From positions 14,567 through 70,473 of the forward strand of contig NW_014040262.1 in NCBI RefSeq assembly GCF_001186125.1: a DNA stretch of 55,907 nucleotides. The letters are read 5' to 3'. Made by a program: the position numbers and the translations under genes. Source of the stretch: Sphaeroforma arctica JP610 (Eukaryota > Opisthokonta > Ichthyosporea > Ichthyophonida). Below, piece after piece: positions 48,753 to 55,907 of this stretch. The notes beneath the pieces are model-generated. The model worked only from the letters and a program-made list of their open reading frames with translations, did no database searches and had not been told where the DNA came from. Positions within the stretch are counted from its first letter, which is position 1. Each line of letters opens with the position of its first letter.

Positions 48753-49174
48753 AAATAGTCACAAGAGATGGCTATCACACACAAAATACACCCAAACTCA
48801 TGAATAATAAATAGTTCTGAGAGTGGTTTATGTCACGTTCTGACGCAAAATTTCCGTGGACTCAATGAACATAATGCACCAACACTCGAGCACGCTAAAG
48901 GAACCTATAACTTTATTATTATAGCGGAATGCTGGTACAACCCCTCAATCAACCGTAGACTCTAAATAGTTACAAGATATGGCTATCACACACAAAATAC
49001 ACCCAAACTCATTAGTAATAAATAGTTCTAAGAGTGGTTTATGTCACGTTCTGACGCAAAATTACCGTGGACTCAATGAACATAATGCACCAACACTCGA
49101 GGCACGCTAAAGGAACCTATATCTTTATTATTATAACGGAATGCTGGTACAACCCTTCAATCAACCGTAGACTG
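48753..49174 (+). repeat. 211-bp tandem duplication within a LINE fragment
   Basis: Copy 1 (48,753-48,963) and copy 2 (48,964-49,174) are about 94% alike over their full length. Both run from AAATAGTYACAAGA to CAACCGTAGACT. The duplicated unit holds the N-terminal part of an endonuclease-like frame. Confidence 0.9.
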
Positions 49175-49340
49175 GAGAAAACGCAGGGGCTGAACATCAT
49201 CTGTCGATCACCGCCCATTTATTCACACCCAGACAGGGGTAGGGTTCTGATTTTGTCTAAACATGCGAAATCACAATTCTGGTGTAAAAGCCGGGCCTCC
49301 ACATTAGAATCTTGTATTATAAACGTACTCTTAATAGTAC
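48813..49340 (+). pseudogene. LINE (non-LTR) endonuclease fragment
   Basis: In copy 1 of the duplication the frame reads CHVLTQNFRGLNEHN, then YNFIIIAECWYNPSINRRL. This is the layout of APE-type endonucleases of LINEs (TxNxRGL..., then DIIxxxExW). Copy 2 repeats it with a one-base shift inside (GAGGCACGC against GAGCACGC) and continues to a RGRVLILSKHAK segment like the G-x-G-V strand of these enzymes. The piece stops at a palindromic AT-rich junction near 49,324-49,366. The fragment is decayed and cannot make a full enzyme. Confidence 0.6.
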
Positions 49341-50640
49341 GTAAAACGTACTTTTAAAGGTACGTAAACTCTTAAATGGGTTTTATCGGTTTTTATTAAT
49401 TAAATACCTTTTCTTTTACATATTAGATATTTGGACAAGGCCATTAAAAGGCCGCGGTAAAAATACCAAATATAAGATTTGGTCTAGTTCTATTAATAGA
49501 ACTATATTAACCTTCCAAATCTATTTATATCTGAATACTTCGGTAGCGAGATGGCTCAACCGAACATAGGTTTCTAAGGACTATTAGCGTTGCTTAGTTT
49601 ATCTTGGTCGAAGAAGGGAGACCGGTTGTAGACAGGTAGTGACTATACTCTGCGGACAGATAGCTACTCTCCCCGGAGGGGTCAAGAGATCCAGATGGCG
49701 TTTATAAATCACACTTGATCTGCAGGGGTGTGAATAATGACCTTCATGTGGGGAAGACTAAGGTTATACCAGTAGTCTACTGGGTAAAATGTAAGGGGAT
49801 GCTGGCGGTAGCTGACTTATTGATCCCTCCAGCCATATGGATGACCATTTATCTATTCGTAGTGCTCCCTGAGTAGTATCTTTATAGATAGACCAGTCAT
49901 ATCTCAATTCACACGGTATCTGGGATTCAATTACCTACTCACAAGTGAGAGTAGAGAGATGAAATAATGAGTGGTGGCCTGGGCCCCGGAAATCTTAGGT
50001 TTCAAAGGACTATTAGCGTTGCTTTGTTTATCCTCCGTTCAGCCAACCAGATGTGCCAGTCTGATGAAGGCTAAGTCGGTAATTCTTGATAAGTGGCAAG
50101 CTATTGGTTAATGCAATAACTATGGACATCAAGAGTATTTTTTTTTCTATTTTTTTTCTAAAGATAGGATTTTATGAGTTTCTCGGATTCGCCCCAATGA
50201 AACATACCATAGTTTCTAATAGAGCGACAACGAAACACTAAATAAAATCCCTTCGGCGGAAACAGTACTGAGAGGATTATATATAGGCAATGTATCAGCC
50301 TCACAATCCCTCAGAGTATTGCTGTTTTCACGAGGCATACCTAACTTACTAAAAGACTCATTTCGTTTATTTACTTCGAATTTGATTATACTTAGACTTA
50401 ACCTAAGCGGTTAATTACTCTAAGGCGTTAATATCGCCTTGATAGACCGAATATTACACTGGGATGTGCATTTTTACTTCCACTTCTTGATAATCTTCGA
50501 GATCCCCAACACGTTAGCGGGTGCTACGTATCTACCCCTACGCCGTTCTATCCATGAAGTATCGGACATTCTAATAGACATGAAATGAATATTCTCTGTA
50601 TATATATTGTTTTACAGTATTCGTTCAACAGATGAATGTG
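49330..50640. other. Second block related to the 36.9-40.6 kb block (inverted)
   Basis: No protein is recognisable. At its left edge are palindromes at 49,324-49,341 and 49,347-49,364. It holds the 39-bp word shared in inverted orientation with 37,419-37,457. An internal direct repeat (49,567-49,603 and 49,996-50,032; 34 of 37 bases alike) contains GGACTATTAGCGTTGCTT. The word GGCCGCGGTA at about 49,451 recalls mitochondrial large-subunit rRNA, but the surroundings do not continue that likeness. It separates the endonuclease and reverse-transcriptase pieces of the LINE. Organellar origin is possible, not shown. Confidence 0.4.
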
Positions 50641-50684
50641 AGAGTGCTAGACTAAAGTATGGATAGACTTGTTAGATGAACAAA

Positions 50685-50956
50685 GTAGACTTTCCGCGAG
50701 GATCACCAACTATGTCTTTCCTGTTCATTGTCTACATTCACCCACTCGCTCAGCGATTAGAGAATATATATTAAAAACACTTCTCTCTTTCTCGCTGACA
50801 ACATTTGAGTACGCCACCACGACACAAGCACATTCCGAATACTCCAAAATTGCTGTAAAGGATGGGCTTGTAAAATTCAACAAAAGCGAGTGTGGATTTG
50901 TTCCTGGATCTCACGACGAGCTTTCACAGTGGACACATATAGATTGGGATTCTTGA
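50685..50956 (+). pseudogene. LINE reverse transcriptase fragment
   Basis: From 50,685 one frame reads VDFPRGSPTMSFLFIVYI followed by HPLAQRLENIY, a good match to RT motif B and its following helix (GxPQGSPxSPxLFxxYI). A neighbouring frame then reads FEYATTT, in the position of the catalytic YADD box, and KDGLVKFNKSECGFV, matching the GLxFNxxKS segment after it. The change of frame, the in-frame stops and the YATT in place of YADD show a dead copy. The first half of the RT domain is missing between 49,340 and 50,685. Confidence 0.6.
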
Positions 50957-52680
50957 AGGACTTCTATTTGGCTCTTTCTTGAAAACAGTAGCCGGCACGC
51001 TTACCAAAGCTGCACAAATGGCCTGTCTCATTACCTTTCATGCGGACCCCCAGCTACACCCCAGTTACACAAAATTGATGCTCTGCGCAATCCAAGATCG
51101 TATATAGTTTATATATCATCATAGTTCTCGTCACCTCAAAGCTTTCAGATATCCACAACATCATCTATTTGATGTAATAATGCTAAACTAAGTGAATCTA
51201 AAATGTGCAGCCATTGTCTGTATTAGAAAAACTGCCCCACCAGCCAATAAAACATCCAATTGATGAATTCTAATCGCATTCACTGGGTTTCTATTGGCTG
51301 ATTAACATTCTCTAAAATCGCTGGTTCTTGATCTCAATCATCTGGCATCGGGTGAGTGTTTTCGTGCCGTGCCTCGCTTATCATGGCCTCACCCATCAAA
51401 TCCATTTCTAAACGGCAATCAAGGCCAACGAATTTAAACCACAGAAACACAGTAGGTCACAAACAGGTCGAGCGCACAAAAAAAAGGGGGGGGGTTTACA
51501 TCTCCCTATATTCAGGTTTATCATTATCCAGCTCCTTTGGAACTTACAGGGTCATACAGACCTTCTGGTTTACTATGGCTTTCGATGGTGCTGAAGTACA
51601 TTGTGGGCAAATATGCTCGAAAAATTTAGACTCGACAGTTACAACTTTTCACTCCAACTTCTTAAATGACATGGCTGGCAAATAATGATGCGTGAATTCA
51701 GCTAGCAGTGATTCACTCCCATCTCAAATACTTCCTGGCATCTCAAAATGGACAACTTTTCAACTCCACTACGTCGAGGGCAAATATCACTGTACTCGCA
51801 CCTTTACTCTCCATCCTAGAACTTTTATACATCACCAGGGTATTTCACCCACACTCCCTCTAACCTACCCAACTCTTTACTCCAACACCCCTGCACAATA
51901 TGACCCACTTTGATGCTGTCTGGATCCCAAATGGCAGAATACGGTCCACAACTGGACTCTTAACTCCTCCAATTCACCGTCGTTGGTTTTATTGTAACGC
52001 CTCCACAGTACCAGCATCCCAACGCCATACTTATAACAATCCTACCCAATAAAATCTTTTCGCCGTTCACTCATAGTCGGCCGTTCAAATCTGCTACTGG
52101 AACACTCTACCTTATTGCTTTGGTTCCCAGCTGCCCCCATTCATGATTCACTACGAAATGGCGATCCCTCGACCCTTTATTCATCGAGATCACAAACTTT
52201 AGTCTTTTCGAATCACTACTCAGCCGGTAGTATGGTCAGATACGACCACAATCAAACCTGAAAATCAAAACGTACAATATTACTCACTCTCGTTAGTTGT
52301 CCTGTATACATTATATGATACTATGAATTACTGATCGATCCTCACTGTGGACGTATTAAATTCCAATTCACCCTAGAACCCAACTTTTTCGTGTTTTCCT
52401 ATGTCGAAACTACCTACTCTCGTGTTCATTTCTGCCAGCCAAATGTCGCATCTCATGAATAGTACCATCGTCTATCTTCAACATGAAATGACAATTGCAT
52501 ATGGTTTACAACTGTTATAGTGACGGTTGTGTAACGATAGAAGCGGGATTATTCACGAGCAGTTGACAATACATCTTTATACTGTCATGAATATAAATGG
52601 CCGTTTTTTCTCTTAATATATTGTAAGATCAGTCGAATTGTATATAGACACATTGGGTGGCAGATGCGACATATATTATC
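50957..52680. other. No recognised gene; probable LINE 3' remains
   Basis: Short plus-strand frames occur, the best at 51,383-51,685 (ATGGCC start, about 100 residues, containing DSTVTTFHSNFLNDMAGK) and 51,692-51,913. Neither shows a motif I know. Frame fragments with the composition of the LINE pieces continue to about 52,200. Beyond that the DNA is AT-rich intergenic sequence leading to the annexin 3' end. Confidence 0.35.
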
Positions 52681-52686
52681 ATTAGC

Positions 52687-52692
52687 TTTATT
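52687..52692 (-). terminator. Candidate poly(A) signal AATAAA, annexin gene
   Basis: An exact AATAAA on the minus strand about 65 bases past the annexin stop codon (52,755-52,757) is well placed for its 3' end. Confidence 0.55.
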
Positions 52693-52754
52693 GAAGACCC
52701 CACCGCATCCATACAACGGCAGAATCACCTGTATACAATACAGAACCCAACCCT

Positions 52755-55625
52755 CTATTTGCACAGAGCGAGCATGATCTTTTCAAAATCGCCCCCGATC
52801 TCGCCTTTAATATCCTTTGCCAAATCCGTCTTGTACGCCTGTTTATAGCTGAGCTTAATGTCCTCCATATCGACCTCTGCGCGCGTGACCATGACACGGA
52901 TCAGTGTGGGCTCGGTGGTCCCTATGCCGTCCATTGACTTGTGCAGAACACTGGCGAAGAAGTACGGTCCATTCACGCCAAAGCGCACAATCGACTTCAG
53001 CAGCCTGTGGCAGAACAATACCGTATTTATAATTATGAGTGTTCTGTCTATATGGGTACATTTAGATGTACTTCAGCTATTTTCTATCTACAGTGTACTC
53101 ATTGACCATTCTACCTAGTCTAGCTTTACGGATGTAGAATCAAAATTGGTCTGTTTGTGAGAACTAAGCGCACTTCTTAGGCTCATCATCTAACCAGGCC
53201 ATTCATACATATAGTGACAGGCTGATTCTATTCGACAACCAAATTATGCAAAGCGAATAGGTTGCTATCACAAACAGCACAACACATTCAACTGAAGTCG
53301 TATCAAATAAACATACTTTCGGATATCACCGCTGAACTCGCGATCAATGCTGGCCTCCAGTGTGTACTTGGGACATAGTTTGAGGTATTCTTGCGCAATC
53401 AGAGTGATTTGCAGGGGACTCGCAAAGCACAAAACGTTGATGAACGTCTGCTCATCTGTGCCCGTTTTACCCTCTCCCGCCTTGAACAAGCGAGTAGCCT
53501 CGGCTAAGGCCGTTTGCTGGTCTGTGCGTATAGCATAAGCGATGGTTTAAGCATGGTGGCATCATACGATGGGTTGCCTAGCTGTCACTGTCAAAATGTA
53601 TTTCTACAAGAAATCAAGTACAACATAGAGCAGCATCAACCAATGGCATCTAGGAGACGAGTTGGCAGTTATCACTGTTAAAGTGCTTTGGATATGAATC
53701 AGAAGTTAAAAAAAAATGTGTTTTTCGTTGCTAGACATGATTTTTGTGTTGTATGCCGTATGAGTTCCGTAGGAAATGAACACATATGACTATCAATAGA
53801 TGGCATCTCAGAAGCAGCCGTTTCGTGATGAAAATTGTGTGTCGGGAACGAAGGAAATGCACGAGCATGTTCATCCTACGTCGAGGCTGCTATCAGGAGG
53901 AACAACGTTCGCCTGCTACTTCAGAGCGACTAATATCACTGACAACCGTTGTAGTACTTCCAAGGTCCACCCGACCGCTGACATGATAGTGCGTGATACA
54001 ACTGACTGTCTTTACGTCTTTACTTTAATCACACAGGTACGGATGAGATGCAAGGTGAACACTAAACTCACAAAAGGAAATCAGACATTGATACACAGGA
54101 ACGCAAACGATAAACACGTGATCGTGGTTACCATAAGGGTTTTAGGGTTTTATAAAACCCTAAGCGACCTGAAAGCACATGCAATGTATACATCAACAAA
54201 CGAAATCATGCCCGCATAAAAAGTATGAACATGACTTTTATGTGCGGCAAACGAACGGCACAGGGCTGCGAATTCTTGTACGATCGCACAACACAAACCA
54301 GACGATTATTGATCTATACCCATTTGAACACAACTCCGCACTCACACACATACACACACCTGCCGGTTTCGCGAAGGTGTGCTTGCGTTGATTTGTGTCC
54401 AGCAAAGCAACACACGCTTTCTCGAAGTGTCCAGAGGTGTCCTTTTTTATTTCCGAGTCCAAATTCTTCTTGTGCACTATATATACAAATACATGAAAGG
54501 TGTGAATTTTGTATAGTGCAAAATCTTCATACTGACCCTGCAATATGCAATATAAGCAGCTTGTGCATTTATAGAAGTGCTGGCAGTGTACGTGGAAGCT
54601 GCCAAACAGACTATAGAAGTTGAGGTTTTCCTAAACCCTAAACCCTAAAAGCATAGATTCTTTTCGAAGTTTTGTTCAGCACCTATCAGCCGCGATACAT
54701 GCCTCGATGCAGTATGTGGATTGGAATGTTCATTGTGACGTGTGGGCGGTGTGCGCTAGTATACTGTCAAACGTGATGAGTAGACATTGCACAAGGGTTT
54801 ACTGCCATCTGTGCAAGTTTGATAACATGTACGAATACGCCTGCTTGCTACAGGTGCCCCAGCTTATTATTCTCTAGTATTCTGCTGCGCTGTTGGCATA
54901 TGTACAGGGGATGCGAGCGTGTTGGTAATAGTCGAGAACAAGAGTAGATGGCTAATCTATCAACTAGACCGAGGCCAACATCCGGATACAATAGCTAGGC
55001 ATCCAAAAGAAAGAACTCGTACAAATGACAATGAGCACACCTCTTAGGTATTCGGCTTTGATCTTCTCCAGTTCAACTGGGCTGCGAGTGGCTAAGATTT
55101 CAATAATGTCCTCTTCTGCGGTACCCGCCCCCTGCATTGCATTTCGATATACACAATAGAATACAGTCATTGATGTGTCGTTCATGCCACTGACTAGTAC
55201 AGATAGTAGGTCGCTCGCAATCCTAACAAATGGTTTTGATCGTTTGAACTTCTCACGAAGAATGAGCTGACAGTATAGCTGAGCTACAGGGTAACCAGAG
55301 AAAGAGATATATACATACAATATTCTTTTTCAAATTCAAATGTACATATATCACTTGCGTCGTACGTATGCTTTGTGCCATATAAACATCGTGTGCTTGA
55401 CTCTTACACATACATCGATTGCTTTGTAGAGTGTTTTTGCATCGTATCCAGCCGGTGTCATCATCATGGCCTTGAGTGTCTCCCAAAACCCGCCGGAAGT
55501 TTCCGACCGCAAGTCCTTCTCAAGATTGCGCCCCACAACATTAGTGGCATATGTGGCCTTGATCTGCTGGCGTTGTGCGTTGGTGCGATTACATAGCACG
55601 TGGATAAGGGCCTTCTCGTCCGTAC
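52755..55625 (-). CDS. Annexin, C-terminal five exons (5' end outside window)
   Basis: Annexins bind acidic phospholipid membranes in the presence of calcium. Predicted exons: 55,625-55,414; 55,131-55,041; 54,476-54,360; 53,521-53,317; 53,004-52,755; all phases agree and encode 291 residues up to the stop. All four annexin repeats are present. Repeat 1 has TDEKALIHVLCNRT, repeat 2 GAGTAEEDIIEILATR, repeat 3 GTDEQTFINVLCFAS and repeat 4 MDGIGTTEPTLIRVMVTR. Each repeat keeps the GT turn and, about 40 residues later, an acidic cap residue (RSETSGG, KKDTSG, DREFSGD, KGEIGGD), the type II calcium site. The upstream exon supplying the first Gly base and the N-terminal tail lies beyond 55,907. The subfamily cannot be set. 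Confidence 0.9.
54135..54164. repeat. Telomere-like TTTAGGG palindrome in an annexin intron
   Basis: The sequence AAGGGTTTTAGGGTTTTATAAAACCCTAA pairs TTTAGGG-type units with their complement in a small inverted repeat. It lies in the intron between the second-repeat and third-repeat exons. Confidence 0.55.
54630..54649. repeat. CCCTAAA telomere-like repeats in an annexin intron
   Basis: About two and a half CCCTAAA units lie head to tail between the exons at 55,131-55,041 and 54,476-54,360. This is the plant-type telomere unit, also found at telomeres of various protists. A tract this short may be chance or a repair scar. Confidence 0.55.
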
Positions 55626-55907
55626 CTGGAAACAAAAGTACACATGAATAGGGATATAATACTTCGTGATTATAATGAGACGCACAGATGCTACTGACTA
55701 GGACAGAATAGCACCACTGCACAACTATTGGTGCACTTTCGATTGTGTGCTCAAATGGACAGAATGGGTACACCCCGGTAGAACAGGATAAACCTTGCAT
55801 CGCAGCCGTAAAATCAGATACAAAATATCCACAAATAGAAACTACACGGTCAGTGCTACCAAGACCCACAATTGAAGCCCTACTAGTGATTATGTAATAC
55901 GTATATA

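Noticed and set aside
49445-49475. GGCCGCGGTA word resembling mitochondrial large-subunit rRNA
   Set aside because: Flanking bases do not follow the rRNA consensus, so no rRNA gene is called.
53786-54219. Plus-strand frames of 66 and 139 codons
   Set aside because: They lie antisense in an annexin intron, have no motif or codon pattern of a gene, and run through the telomere-like palindrome.
1-55907. CRISPR arrays, operons, bacterial promoters or toxin genes
   Set aside because: None is present. The only regular repeats are tandem minisatellites and microsatellites without spacers, and the genes are spliced eukaryotic genes.

Overview
The window is eukaryotic nuclear DNA. The genes are split by many short introns (mostly 100-1,000 bases, GT-AG, AT-rich), intergenic and intronic DNA is AT-rich with microsatellites, and one large block consists of retroelement remains. 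The mix (senataxin, annexin, a very Gln-rich protein, dense introns) would suit a unicellular relative of animals such as an ichthyosporean. That placement is a guess from style, not a proven identity.

Layout. (1) 1-3,200: AT-rich, low-complexity, no gene seen. (2) 3,206-8,933, plus strand: a three-exon gene for a predicted 1,443-residue Gln/Pro-rich protein with a 27-bp in-frame repeat and one compact Cys/His-rich module. I do not recognise the family. (3) 9,942-33,844, minus strand: one large gene. I joined 43 exons whose splice phases all agree into a predicted 2,028-residue senataxin/SEN1 RNA-DNA helicase. It has the N-terminal helical domain, a low-complexity acidic/basic linker, the complete SF1B helicase core and an Arg/Ser/Asp-rich tail. 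It includes a 16-nt exon, a probable GC-AG intron and an intron carrying a second copy of the start of the next exon followed by a 23-bp minisatellite. Genes 2 and 3 converge, with about 1 kb between their stop codons.

(4) About 34,480-52,650: a mobile-element block with no recognised host gene. It holds a broken Ty3/gypsy-type LTR element (minus strand) split by a 3.7-kb hairpin-rich block that contains an 874-base assembly gap. To its right lie an unassigned minus-strand frame with a CPxC...H...C motif, pieces of a plus-strand LINE (endonuclease with a 211-bp tandem duplication, and a reverse-transcriptase piece), and a second block sharing a near-identical 39-bp sequence with the first block in inverted orientation. 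The two blocks may come from the same source; hairpin-rich organellar DNA is one possibility. (5) 52,755-55,625, minus strand: the last five exons of an annexin, covering all four repeats, with the 5' end outside the window.

The genes show no sign of acting together: senataxin acts in the nucleus on R-loops and transcription termination, annexin binds membranes in a calcium-dependent way, and the Gln-rich protein has no assigned role.
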